DNA from: CBDDLD01 sp965230605
GTDB taxonomy: Bacteria; Bacteroidota; Bacteroidia; Flavobacteriales; Flavobacteriaceae
Assembly: GCA_965230605.1 (NCBI GenBank)
Contig: CBDDLD010000004.1
Coordinates: forward strand, 1,798,001-1,862,000
Length of the DNA stretch: 64,000 nt
Reading direction: 5' to 3'
In this document: positions 33,908 to 43,042 of the stretch, one piece after another
Position numbering within the stretch: position 1 is the stretch's first letter
Layout of the letters: the number at the start of each line of letters is the position of its first letter
The notes under the pieces: generated by a model
What the model saw: the letters and a program-made list of their open reading frames with translations, nothing else
Database searches by the model: none
Told to the model about the DNA's origin: nothing
Translations under genes and position numbers: made by a program

Positions 33908-35110
33908 ATGAAAGAACTACAACAATCGTTAGAGTTGATCGAAAAAGAATGGAGGTTAGCTAAATTTAAAGATGATCATTTACCAGAAATATGTATTCGC
34001 TTAATTAGACCTTTCAAATTTAATACATCGTTATCAAAAATCCTCTCTTGGGAACTATCTGACAGTATCTCTAATCAGTCTCCTCATGGGGCATCTAATA
34101 TTATTGCTCTAGCTGAGACATCATCGTTAAAGATGTACCTACATTACTGGACCGAAGATATAGGCACCCCTCATCAGCATAGCTGGACTGGTTTTTTCAT
34201 GAATATTAAAGGAACCGTCATACATTCCGTATATCAATATAATGAAATCGAAAGTCTGGCCCCAAACTTGATCCATGGGAGTCTCCAAACAGTAAAAACA
34301 GAAGTTCTTTTACCAGGAGATATGATACCAGTATATCCTGGTAAACAATATATTCACGGACTTTGGCATATCGACCAGTGTTGTCTAAGTTTAAGTGTCC
34401 GTTCAAAGTTAGATCAATATCCCACTAAGGAAATGACCTTAAACTATTACAAATCATCAGGAATAGCTATCGATCTCACACTCCAAAAACCAGATATTGA
34501 GCAACTCTTGAAATGGCTTAAAATGCATTCCGAAATTGATACTAAAAGCTATCACCATTTTATTCAAAAACTCATCCAATCTGAGGATGTTACTAAGGTA
34601 TTTTTCCTTCTCTATTATTTATTAAGATCTTTTGGAGATATTAACATATTGGATCGTATTATTTCTGAAGATTATGCTTCGCAAAATATATTATACCAGC
34701 ATTATTACAGGTTTTTGAGTGATATAGCTAGAGATGAGTTATTTACTCAAATAAGAATGAATATTAAAGACAAAGATTTAAGAGGCTTATATGGTGCCTT
34801 ATACCTGAGTAAAAACAGAAAGCATTTTTTAGAAACTATAGCTATAATATTCCCAAAAGAATTAGCTGTAGAAAAAGCTGTAAATCTTATTTATAAAGCT
34901 ACACTTACTGCAGATATTGAGGATCGTAAAACCGGATTTAAAAATGCTTACAAGAATTATTTTAGAGCATTATTTACCGAAACAAATAGGATTAATCTCA
35001 AAAAGAACATTAAAGTCAATAACAATTTGACCAATAAAGATAATGAGCAATTAACCTTTGTCATTAACAGATTGCGGGGATCTACAATTTTTGAATCAAT
35101 CTTTACTTAA
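33908..35110 (+). CDS. Cupin-like three-His protein, candidate peptide-modifying enzyme
   Basis: 400 residues, no signal peptide. Residues about 60-165 form a cupin-like core: TPHQHSW supplies His89 and His91, and PGDMIPVYPGKQYIHGLWH supplies His150 (His154 near). The usual cupin-1 Glu is missing, so the metal site would be three-His as in thiol dioxygenases. The C-terminal half (170-400) is helical and unrecognised. The gene is preceded by the 42-residue peptide gene and an attenuator-like hairpin. Function as a peptide oxygenase is inference; the cupin match is by pattern only. Confidence 0.7.
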   Translation: MKELQQSLELIEKEWRLAKFKDDHLPEICIRLIRPFKFNTSLSKILSWELSDSISNQSPHGASNIIALAETSSLKMYLHYWTEDIGTPHQHSWTGFFMNIKGTVIHSVYQYNEIESLAPNLIHGSLQTVKTEVLLPGDMIPVYPGKQYIHGLWHIDQCCLSLSVRSKLDQYPTKEMTLNYYKSSGIAIDLTLQKPDIEQLLKWLKMHSEIDTKSYHHFIQKLIQSEDVTKVFFLLYYLLRSFGDINILDRIISEDYASQNILYQHYYRFLSDIARDELFTQIRMNIKDKDLRGLYGALYLSKNRKHFLETIAIIFPKELAVEKAVNLIYKATLTADIEDRKTGFKNAYKNYFRALFTETNRINLKKNIKVNNNLTNKDNEQLTFVINRLRGSTIFESIFT

Positions 35111-35158
35111 AAATTTCTTCACTCATTTACCTCAGACATTATAAGCACTTTTTTAATA

Positions 35159-35866
35159 TTAGTAGCTAATAACTTTTCCCTTTCCAGCAATATCCTTTCT
35201 TAAGATTTCTGCTCCACCTTTGTATTTTAAATGTCTCGGGCCTATAATGGTCACATCTAAAGTTTTAACAACATTAATTCTGGCTATGCCTGGACTTTGA
35301 TCTCCTGTTCTTATAATTGCCTTACAATCATTACTAACCAAATTATAAGCCATCAAATCTCCGAATGCAGTAATTAAAAAATCAAATCTTTCTGATTTAC
35401 CAGCTAATTGTACGTTAGCTCTTTCATTCATAATTAAATTCAATCTTTCATTATTAACTTGTAACTTCAACTCTGCAGAACCATTTGCTTCAACTGTCAA
35501 ATGATTTGATTTAATGACATTACGGCTGGTTATGGTACTTTGTCGTGCGGCTATAATAGTATCTATATTTTTATAGCTTACATAGACATCTAATATCCTT
35601 TCTCCACGAACACTTGATTCAGGAAATATCCTTAACTGATTGTCTTTCACATCTGTGATAATCCCTTTCAATAACTTTGAATCAGATCGTACAGTTACAG
35701 ACTCTTCCTCTGCCTGAGATATATAGACATTGACAGGACCTTCAGCATATATGGAATTGAAAGAGGAAAGTTCTCTTCTCTCTTCAGAGATACCTAAATT
35801 ATTCCACCCGTACATTAAAATCAATGCAAGACATGATAATATTCCAATTATTTTTAGTGATTTCAT
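35159..35866 (-). CDS. GIN-domain (DUF2807) secreted protein
   Basis: 235 residues: a signal peptide or anchor (about 5-22), then the head GIN domain with SFNSIYAEGPVNVYISQAEEESVTVRSDSKLL and a beta-helix-like series (TIIAARQSTITSRNVI, NGSAELKLQVNNERLNLIMNERANVQLAGKS). Common in Bacteroidota; role unknown, probably envelope-associated. Last gene of the minus-strand run that starts with the histidine kinase at 40321, 14 bp after the alpha/beta hydrolase. Confidence 0.83.
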   Translation of the reverse strand: MKSLKIIGILSCLALILMYGWNNLGISEERRELSSFNSIYAEGPVNVYISQAEEESVTVRSDSKLLKGIITDVKDNQLRIFPESSVRGERILDVYVSYKNIDTIIAARQSTITSRNVIKSNHLTVEANGSAELKLQVNNERLNLIMNERANVQLAGKSERFDFLITAFGDLMAYNLVSNDCKAIIRTGDQSPGIARINVVKTLDVTIIGPRHLKYKGGAEILRKDIAGKGKVISY

Positions 35867-35880
35867 ACTAAGTAATTTAA

Positions 35881-37329
35881 TTAATTTGGAGTAATAAACT
35901 TTGGAACATCTATCTTTATAGTTCTTGAATCTAATTCATTATTCTCCATAAAGTTTATCATTATTTTATTTACTTCAGGGGTGCTCATATACATATCATG
36001 ACCAGCGCCATCTATAATAATATGTACTGCATTTTTAAAACCTTTTAAGATTTCATTTGCTCCTTCTAAATACGTTCGTCCATCTAAAGTTCCACTAAAA
36101 AATAAGGCAGAGCAATTAGAATCTACATTCTTTCTAAATGATTCACCTAGGTCTAGTATGCCTAGATCTTTTCCGATATCTGGATAAGGAAAATTAGTCG
36201 TTCTACCCAGCAAAGATTTTTTTGATTGATTTACTATTTCTTTCCAACGTATATTTGAAACTCCTGAAGAAACATCTGAAACCAAAGGCATAGCCCTGAC
36301 CTCTCCAGCAAAAGACTTTATTGCAGCAACATACTGGCCAATTGTTGAAAAGTCCCCCAAGTTCATTTGGTAATAGATGTAAGGTAACTTCGTCCAATCT
36401 TCAGGGTTTTTTGTTAGTAAAAAAGAGGTCACAATTTGTACATCTAACTTACTAATCCCAACTTTCATAACATTACCAGATCTAGGGTCTTTAATGTCAA
36501 CTATAACAGGATCCTTCTCTAACTTATTAAATACGCTCTTCATCAGTTCTAATAAGTCTGGATAAAACTTTGAAGCAACCTCATCCTTTTGAATTTTAAG
36601 GTTCAATCTCTTTAAAAAACTATCCGTATTCTTAGGTAATTTAATATTGTGTCCTGGTCCATCAAGCCCAGCTAAAATAACTTTACCCACGCTCGATTCG
36701 TATCTTTTAATATAGTCAAATGCTAAGTGCGACCCATAGCTAATACCCCATAGGTTTAGTTTATCACTCCCTAGTGCTAACCTAAGGTCTTCAAGATCGT
36801 TCGCATTCTCTTGAGTTGTATACCCATTTATTGAAACTCCATTTTCTTTCCAAAACTTTAAACATTTACTTGCTGTATTATTGAAAGTAGACAAATATAA
36901 CTCATTTGTCCCAGGTGTTTTTATTGGTATTCTTGCCACATTGGGACATTTAGGAATCTGATTAGATAACCCCGTGCCTCTCTGATCATAAGCGATCACA
37001 TCCGCTATGCTTCTTAATGACATGAAAAGCTTGAATCGATCTCCTTTAGCAGCATTAATTCCTGATCCTCCAGGTCCTCCTGCTAAATAAATAATAGGAC
37101 TTCCTGGATTAGGATTTGTGCTTTTAAATCTAACAAAATGTAATTTGATTTTCCGGCTGTTATCTACCCCTCTTTGCTCAGGAACATTTAATTTTCCCAG
37201 CTCCGCTTTTACAATCTCCCCAGAATTACTTTTGAAGTCATGCGGTTCCCATTCTATCTTATTTGTTTGAGACAAGGAAAAAAGACTGAAGGTCAATAGA
37301 ATGGATAAAATATTTGATCTAAGTTTCAT
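35881..37329 (-). CDS. Secreted alpha/beta hydrolase (TAP/proline-iminopeptidase type)
   Basis: About 482 residues from the ATG at 37327-37329; nine more upstream codons (from 37356) would break the signal peptide pattern. A signal peptide ends near SLFSLSQ. The hydrolase has the oxyanion segment LAGGPGGSG, DQRGTGLS, the nucleophile elbow GISYGS and a C-terminal IIDGAGHDMY for the catalytic His. This is the tripeptidyl-aminopeptidase-like family; an exopeptidase or esterase is likely. It lies downstream of the AraC regulator gene in the same direction. Confidence 0.87.
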   Translation of the reverse strand: MKLRSNILSILLTFSLFSLSQTNKIEWEPHDFKSNSGEIVKAELGKLNVPEQRGVDNSRKIKLHFVRFKSTNPNPGSPIIYLAGGPGGSGINAAKGDRFKLFMSLRSIADVIAYDQRGTGLSNQIPKCPNVARIPIKTPGTNELYLSTFNNTASKCLKFWKENGVSINGYTTQENANDLEDLRLALGSDKLNLWGISYGSHLAFDYIKRYESSVGKVILAGLDGPGHNIKLPKNTDSFLKRLNLKIQKDEVASKFYPDLLELMKSVFNKLEKDPVIVDIKDPRSGNVMKVGISKLDVQIVTSFLLTKNPEDWTKLPYIYYQMNLGDFSTIGQYVAAIKSFAGEVRAMPLVSDVSSGVSNIRWKEIVNQSKKSLLGRTTNFPYPDIGKDLGILDLGESFRKNVDSNCSALFFSGTLDGRTYLEGANEILKGFKNAVHIIIDGAGHDMYMSTPEVNKIMINFMENNELDSRTIKIDVPKFITPN

Positions 37330-37408
37330 ATTCACGATTTTTAAATTCTGCATCAAAGAAACTTGTACTTATCGTTCTAATCGACCTATCTGACCCAGTC
37401 GAACCCAT

Positions 37409-38530
37409 CTACTTTATTTTGCTTTTATACTGGCTAGGTGTCAATCCTGTATATCTCTTGAAAATGGTATTAAACGTTGTTTTAGAATTAAATCCAGAAT
37501 CATAAGCGATTCCAAGAAGTGTAATGTTTTCATTCTCGGGTAAAGCAAGGCGGTACTTAAACTCTTCTAGTCGGTAATAATTGATAAAATCATAAAAATT
37601 CTTGCCAATTTCCTCATTTAAAACTCTAGATAGTTCATGTCTAGATATACCAAGTAACCCTGCAAGTTCTGTAGCCGTAAGGTTGTTGTTAAGATATGGT
37701 TTTTGATCAGTCATAAAATTTTCAATTATAAATGCTTTATCTCCTCGTTTAGTAACATTGATAGTATTATCCTTCACAGATGATATTGTTCTGAGCTCTC
37801 CCAGCGACATTATTTTAGGCTGACTTAAAGCTTTATAGCTCATCGCATATGTTAACAAGAAAACATATATGAAATAATATAGCTTATAATCAAATTGGGG
37901 ATATCTATCTCCGAATATTACGATTAATACGATCAGCGATATAGTGAGTAAAAAAATAAAAGCATATAAGAGGATATATAACCAATTGATCTTAAATTTT
38001 TCTTCTGAAGAAAATTCATTTAATAAAGCCTCTTTATATTTATTTACAATCCTTAAGCTTTTTATAACATAAAAAGCACCCACGAAAACAATAGCTAGGT
38101 CAAGTAAAAAACTATAAAATCTATATAAATCTGTCCCAGTAGTTATAGATTCAGTGAAGTAATCGAGTATTTGAACTTTTTCTTCTCCAGATCCTAGAAA
38201 AAAAGGAAGCAGAATAACAATATTAATTAGATAAGGAATAAAATGTATACTATCATTTTTCGATATGACTATGGATTCCGTGATTGATCGAATGTATAAA
38301 TATAGTAAAGGTGCGTATAGTAATGGAATCCCCCAATCAATTCTAATTAAATGAGGAAATTTCAAATAAAACTCTAAAGAGTTAAAAGAATAAAAAAGAC
38401 AAGATAAACCAAGTGTAAACATCAAAAAAGATAATAAGCCATTAGCTGGGTTCTTCACTTTACTTCTGAAGAGAAACACACCTACTAAAAGGGCTTGTAA
38501 CCCACCAAGCTTTAAAATAGTATCTAGCAT
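37409..38530 (-). CDS. Membrane-bound AraC-family regulator
   Basis: About 373 residues from the ATG at 38528-38530, which follows the LytTR stop closely; the longer frame to 38557 overlaps the regulator. Six or seven hydrophobic segments (about 5-230) precede a linker and a C-terminal AraC double HTH (TATELAGLLGISRHELSRVLNEEIG, ITLLGIAYDSGFNSKTTFNTIFKRYTGLTPSQY). The 7TM-AraC plan is typical of Bacteroidota. Same operon direction as the LytS-type kinase and LytTR regulator. Confidence 0.88.
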   Translation of the reverse strand: MLDTILKLGGLQALLVGVFLFRSKVKNPANGLLSFLMFTLGLSCLFYSFNSLEFYLKFPHLIRIDWGIPLLYAPLLYLYIRSITESIVISKNDSIHFIPYLINIVILLPFFLGSGEEKVQILDYFTESITTGTDLYRFYSFLLDLAIVFVGAFYVIKSLRIVNKYKEALLNEFSSEEKFKINWLYILLYAFIFLLTISLIVLIVIFGDRYPQFDYKLYYFIYVFLLTYAMSYKALSQPKIMSLGELRTISSVKDNTINVTKRGDKAFIIENFMTDQKPYLNNNLTATELAGLLGISRHELSRVLNEEIGKNFYDFINYYRLEEFKYRLALPENENITLLGIAYDSGFNSKTTFNTIFKRYTGLTPSQYKSKIK

Positions 38531-38534
38531 TCTT

Positions 38535-39269
38535 TTATTTTTCAAGTAAAAAATCAAGGTTATTATATGCTGTAAATTCTTGGTCGTTCTTCATCTTGAT
38601 CTCAAGTGATTTTTTCAACCTTTTCGTAGAGCTTATCTTATTAATATTTATGATTACAGACCTATTTATCCTAACAAAATAGCTAGGCATTGTATCCTCA
38701 ATCTTTTTTAATGAGGTTCTTATCATAGTATGATTATCAATGGTATAGAAATAGCAATAATAACTTTCTGATTTAATGTATATGAGTTCCCCTGGATCAA
38801 AGTAATGAGCTGTTTTTCCCTCACTAATTTTCAAGTGGCCACTTGTCAGTTCATAATCGCTCAGAAAATTCATGATTCTCGATATAGGCTCTTTATTTTT
38901 ACTTTCCAGTACTTTATATAGACGATTTAATGATGCATAGAACCGATCGGTTTTAAATGGTTTTAACAAATAGTCAATCGCATTTTCATCAAATGCTTTT
39001 ATTGCATATTGATCATAAGCTGTAATAAAAATAATGGCGTCTAAAGAATTTGGGTTAACTTTTTTCAACATCTCGAAACCAGTCATATCTTTCAATTCTA
39101 TGTCTAACAATAAAGCATCAGGATTTAAATCTTGTATCATTTCAATGCCTTCATCACCACTTTCTGCTTCTCCTATAACTAAAAAGCGATTATCCTTTTC
39201 AACAAGGTTTCTTAATCGTCTTCTGGCAAGTGCCTCATCATCAATTATGATTATTTTAATTAATTTCAT
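38535..39269 (-). CDS. LytTR-family response regulator (second system)
   Basis: About 244 residues from the ATG at 39267-39269, which gives the usual four-base overlap with the kinase gene; the longer frame to 39299 adds an unlikely N-terminus. The receiver has DDE near 10, the phospho-Asp in LLDIELKDMTG and LLKPF; the LytTR domain (about 140-244) has YIKSESYYCYFYT and YFVRINRSVIININKI. Partner of the LytS-type kinase next to it. Its target sites are not known. Confidence 0.92.
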   Translation of the reverse strand: MKLIKIIIIDDEALARRRLRNLVEKDNRFLVIGEAESGDEGIEMIQDLNPDALLLDIELKDMTGFEMLKKVNPNSLDAIIFITAYDQYAIKAFDENAIDYLLKPFKTDRFYASLNRLYKVLESKNKEPISRIMNFLSDYELTSGHLKISEGKTAHYFDPGELIYIKSESYYCYFYTIDNHTMIRTSLKKIEDTMPSYFVRINRSVIININKISSTKRLKKSLEIKMKNDQEFTAYNNLDFLLEK

Positions 39270-40321
39270 TGTAATACTTTTATGATATTGACTACCCAAG
39301 ACCCTTGCTGCTTAATTTCGAACTTATAATTATCACCATAGAATGTGCTTAACCTCTTTTTCAAGTTTTCTATACCTATACCACCTTTAAAATGTCCAAG
39401 TTCCAAACCATTATTTGAGACCGACAAAATCAAACCACCATTTGTTTTTTCAGCTTGTATTTTAACCTCGAGATTGGTGACTCCTTCCGTATAACCATGC
39501 TTAATAGAGTTTTCAAATAAGGGCTGAAGAATGAATGGAGGCACCATTATCTTTAGAGTTTCCTTATCAATATTTTTTGTAATCGATAGTTGATGCTCAA
39601 ATCTCCTTTTTTCTATATCTACATATTTATTGAGTATATTTAATTCTTCTTCTAAGGTAATAGGAATACTATAATCCGTTTGTAATGAAACTCTTAATAA
39701 ATCACTAACATCAGCCAACATGTCTTGAGCTATGTCTTGTCGGTATTCAATTAATGATGAAATACTATTAAGTGCATTAAATAAAAAGTGTGGATGAAGT
39801 TGACTTGATAATATGGATAATTTAGCTTGGGTTAACTCACGTGTAATCGATTCTTTCGTTTGGATTGCTGTTATTTTTCCTTGCATATAATCAATAGCAA
39901 TTAAAATGCTGAAGAATATGAGATAATAGGCAATATTATCATGCAGACTAAGTACGAAACTAGAAATCGTTTTATCATAAACATCATATAAATCAAATTT
40001 TTCTCTTCCAAGGCCAAGGAATAACTCAATCAATGATATTTGTACCAAACTACAAACTAAACATATTAAAAGTAGTCCCAGAATGTTTTTGAAAATAGAT
40101 TGCTTTTTAAAATAATTATATGAAGGTATGATGATGTAAAAGATAAGTCCAATACCTGTAATTGTCCTCACAAATACACTAGTGAAAATCTGATAAGATG
40201 TGTAAAATTCAGGATAATATAACGATGATATTAAATACTGGATTAACAAAAGTGTACAGATAATCAACCAGGCGATTATCACCCATTTAACTTGTCTTTT
40301 GAAGAACTTATCTTTAATCAT
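39266..40321 (-). CDS. LytS/YehU-type membrane histidine kinase
   Basis: 351 residues with four hydrophobic helices (about 12-32, 44-66, 78-101 and 120-143), then the His_kinase domain with the phospho-acceptor in LHPHFLFNALNSI (His178) and a C-terminal ATPase domain (VPPFILQPLFENSIKHG, GGIGIENLKKRL). It forms a two-component pair with the overlapping LytTR regulator. Divergent from the YceI-like gene across 220 bp. Confidence 0.92.
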   Translation of the reverse strand: MIKDKFFKRQVKWVIIAWLIICTLLLIQYLISSLYYPEFYTSYQIFTSVFVRTITGIGLIFYIIIPSYNYFKKQSIFKNILGLLLICLVCSLVQISLIELFLGLGREKFDLYDVYDKTISSFVLSLHDNIAYYLIFFSILIAIDYMQGKITAIQTKESITRELTQAKLSILSSQLHPHFLFNALNSISSLIEYRQDIAQDMLADVSDLLRVSLQTDYSIPITLEEELNILNKYVDIEKRRFEHQLSITKNIDKETLKIMVPPFILQPLFENSIKHGYTEGVTNLEVKIQAEKTNGGLILSVSNNGLELGHFKGGIGIENLKKRLSTFYGDNYKFEIKQQGSWVVNIIKVLQ

Positions 40322-40541
40322 AATCTAAAAATAAGTAATAAAGGAAAAAGTTAGGCTTAAAATATGCTAATCAAACATGGATATAATCTTAATTCACTCA
40401 TAAAATGAATCCCAACTATTCAAAAAAACTGGGGAACATATCAAAATTAATTTTTGTCCGATTCATAAGTTTAATTTTAAAACACAAGTTTAATAAATCA
40501 AACCCTGTAAACTGTAAAATCAGTTATATGACTTTAAAACT

Positions 40542-41606
40542 ATGATTTTGAAAAGATTATTATTCATTCTAATACTGCTTTCTTCCATTTCTTGTAAACA
40601 AATTGAAGAAAAACCTCAAAAGGAACCTGTTGATGTAACAGAAAGTAAAACTGCGATTAACTTCACCCAATATATAGGGAAAGATTATTTAATTGACGAT
40701 TTACATTCTTATATAGGCTTTAAAATAAAATATTTTGGGTTTAGTCCGGTTCGTGGTCGGTTTGACAAATTTGATGGGACAATTTTCTATAATCCACAAA
40801 TGCCTGAGACATTTTCCGCAACCACTATTATAGATATAAATAGTATTAATACTGGTAATCAGAGAAGAGATAATGACTTAAAAAAAGAAGGAGGTTGGTT
40901 TGATGCTCCTAACTATCCTATTGCAAAATTTACCAGTAGTAATGTCACTTCACATGAAAATGGTTTTTACTTAAATGGTGACCTAACCATTAAAGGAATA
41001 ACAAAACCTATAAAAATTAATTTTAATAAGCCGCTTGACATCTCAAGAGATTCATTCAAAAATTATCAGTTTAGTTTATATGGCACCTTCACAATCAGTA
41101 GAAAAGAATTCAATATTAGTGGTGGCGGCTTTTGGACTACAGTTATGGAGAATGGGTTAACTCAACTCTCAGATGAAGTAGAAATGGAAATAGAGCTACA
41201 TTGCAGAAGAGCCGATTATAGCGAACGTTATAAAGAGTTGGAACAAGATAGTGCTAATGTCCGAAAAATAGTTTTAGATAAAATTAAAAATACAAATATT
41301 GAAACCGGGTTAAGACTCATTGATTCACTTCATTCTGAAGAAAAAATAAGTTCTGGTGCTTTATCTACAGTTGGCTATATACTTATGGAGTGGAAAATGA
41401 TGAAACAAGCTCTCTCCGTATTTAATAAAAAAAAGAGCCTATACGGCAATAGTGCCATTTTAGAAAATCAGCTCGGAATTAACTATTTAATGTTAAAAAA
41501 TCAATCAAAAGCCACAGAGTCGTTCAAAAATAGTAAGCAATTAGACTCTACAAACTCTAGAAGTATAGAGTACTTAAAACTGTTAGAGAAGATATCTGAT
41601 GAATAG
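40542..41606 (+). CDS. YceI-like lipoprotein with C-terminal TPR region
   Basis: 354 residues. The lipobox is ILLSSISCKQ (Cys19). Residues about 50-225 carry the YceI lipocalin-like fold (YLIDDLHSYIGFKIKYFGFSPVRGRFDKFDGTI, GDLTIKGITKPIKINF), which binds polyprenoid-like lipids in known members. The C-terminal 120 residues are helical with a TPR-like unit (ILENQLGINYLMLKNQSKATESF). The YceI-TPR fusion is less usual. It overlaps the amidohydrolase gene by eight bases. Confidence 0.82.
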   Translation: MILKRLLFILILLSSISCKQIEEKPQKEPVDVTESKTAINFTQYIGKDYLIDDLHSYIGFKIKYFGFSPVRGRFDKFDGTIFYNPQMPETFSATTIIDINSINTGNQRRDNDLKKEGGWFDAPNYPIAKFTSSNVTSHENGFYLNGDLTIKGITKPIKINFNKPLDISRDSFKNYQFSLYGTFTISRKEFNISGGGFWTTVMENGLTQLSDEVEMEIELHCRRADYSERYKELEQDSANVRKIVLDKIKNTNIETGLRLIDSLHSEEKISSGALSTVGYILMEWKMMKQALSVFNKKKSLYGNSAILENQLGINYLMLKNQSKATESFKNSKQLDSTNSRSIEYLKLLEKISDE

Positions 41607-43023
41607 ATTACTTATAAATATATTTTTAATTTTTGGTCTATTCCTTTGCATGGGTTATAGTCAAAACAACATAGTCATAAAAAATGTGAATATAATCACT
41701 ATGATAAATGACTCTATTCTTTTAAATAGATCTGTAGTAATTAAAGACAATAGAATCTTTAAAATCTTAGAAGGTGAAATTCCAAAATCATTTCAACATT
41801 ATAAGCAAATCGAAGCTAAAGGCAAGTTTTTAATACCTGGGTTATTTGACATGCATATGCATTTTGTCTCTGATGATAGAATTGATAGACACTATTTAAA
41901 AGATGAAGCTTTTATCCCTATTGCTTATGGCGTTACAAGTGCTCGAATTATGATTGGGGTTCCGGAACACCTAGAATTGAGAGAACTAATAAAAGAAAGG
42001 GATATGATTGCGCCACACTTATATGTCGCTAGCCCACAAATTACTGGGATCAGTTATACGGAAAAATTAAATGGACAAGTTGTAACAAATTACAAGGATG
42101 CATACAAAACAGTTATTGATTATAAAGAACAAGGTTATGACTTTATAAAATTGACTTTTGATTTAAACAAAGAAGCTTATAAAGGTGTTATAGACGCATC
42201 AAAAAAAGTTGGTATTAAAGTTATTGGTCATGTCTCCAGGGATGTGACCCTGATTAAATCACTAGAGAATGGTCAGGATGTAGAGCATTTAGATCAATAT
42301 ATGGATGCTATCATTAGTGATGAAGCCCCTTCTCAAATGGGGTTAAGTGCTTTTGGTTTATTTCAGAGTAGCTCTTGGAAAACTGTAAATTATATTGATT
42401 CTGTAAAACTAGAGGGTATTATTAGAAAAACTATTGAAAATGACATATGGAACACACCTACCAACTTTTTCTTTATAAGCTCATTTGCAACAAATAGGAC
42501 TGATAATGAACTAAAAAACAGTCCTGAATGGAATTGGTTCTCTGAAGGTGTTAGAAAGGAACTCTTAAAATACAGAAAATCATACTGGGGTACCCCTCAA
42601 GAAGAAGCTTTAAGAAAAAAATATATTGATATAAGAAGTTATATTATAAGAGAATTATTCAGACGATCTGGTAAAATCCTTGCTGGGTCAGACGCTCCGG
42701 AGTGGCTTAATTTATATGGTATCGGAATACATAGAGAATTACAAAATTTTGTAGAAGTAGTGGGATTAACACCTTATGAGGCGCTTATAACAGCAACTGT
42801 CAATCCTGCAACTTATTTGGGTTTAAAAGACCAAGGTAAAATCCAAGAAGGATATGTTGCTGATATGATTTTGCTTAATAAGAATCCTCTTGAGGATATT
42901 AAAAATACAGTTACAATTGATGGCGTTTTTTATCAAGGTGCTTTTTTGAGTAATGATTATTTAAAAACAAAATTGAAAGAATCAATTGAACCTATAAAAA
43001 AAGCACCTTGTACTTGTGATTAG
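41599..43023 (+). CDS. Secreted amidohydrolase family protein
   Basis: 474 residues with a signal peptide (to about GYSQ, residue 24). The metal-dependent hydrolase barrel shows GLFDMHMHF (HxH), GYDFIKLTF (Lys), VIGHV and VEHLD (His), LAGSDAP (Asp) and the family's C-terminal ADMILLNKNPLEDI. Similar to imidazolonepropionase-like or prolidase-like hydrolases; substrate unknown. It overlaps both neighbours slightly, so the run is one operon. Confidence 0.87.
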   Translation: MNRLLINIFLIFGLFLCMGYSQNNIVIKNVNIITMINDSILLNRSVVIKDNRIFKILEGEIPKSFQHYKQIEAKGKFLIPGLFDMHMHFVSDDRIDRHYLKDEAFIPIAYGVTSARIMIGVPEHLELRELIKERDMIAPHLYVASPQITGISYTEKLNGQVVTNYKDAYKTVIDYKEQGYDFIKLTFDLNKEAYKGVIDASKKVGIKVIGHVSRDVTLIKSLENGQDVEHLDQYMDAIISDEAPSQMGLSAFGLFQSSSWKTVNYIDSVKLEGIIRKTIENDIWNTPTNFFFISSFATNRTDNELKNSPEWNWFSEGVRKELLKYRKSYWGTPQEEALRKKYIDIRSYIIRELFRRSGKILAGSDAPEWLNLYGIGIHRELQNFVEVVGLTPYEALITATVNPATYLGLKDQGKIQEGYVADMILLNKNPLEDIKNTVTIDGVFYQGAFLSNDYLKTKLKESIEPIKKAPCTCD

Positions 43024-43042
43024 ACAAAAAAATTATAAGACT

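Noticed and set aside
40467..40494. AAGTTTAAT direct repeats (19-bp period) upstream of the YceI gene
   Set aside because: Only nine AT-rich bases repeat and the period does not fit a LytTR site; chance is likely in this composition.
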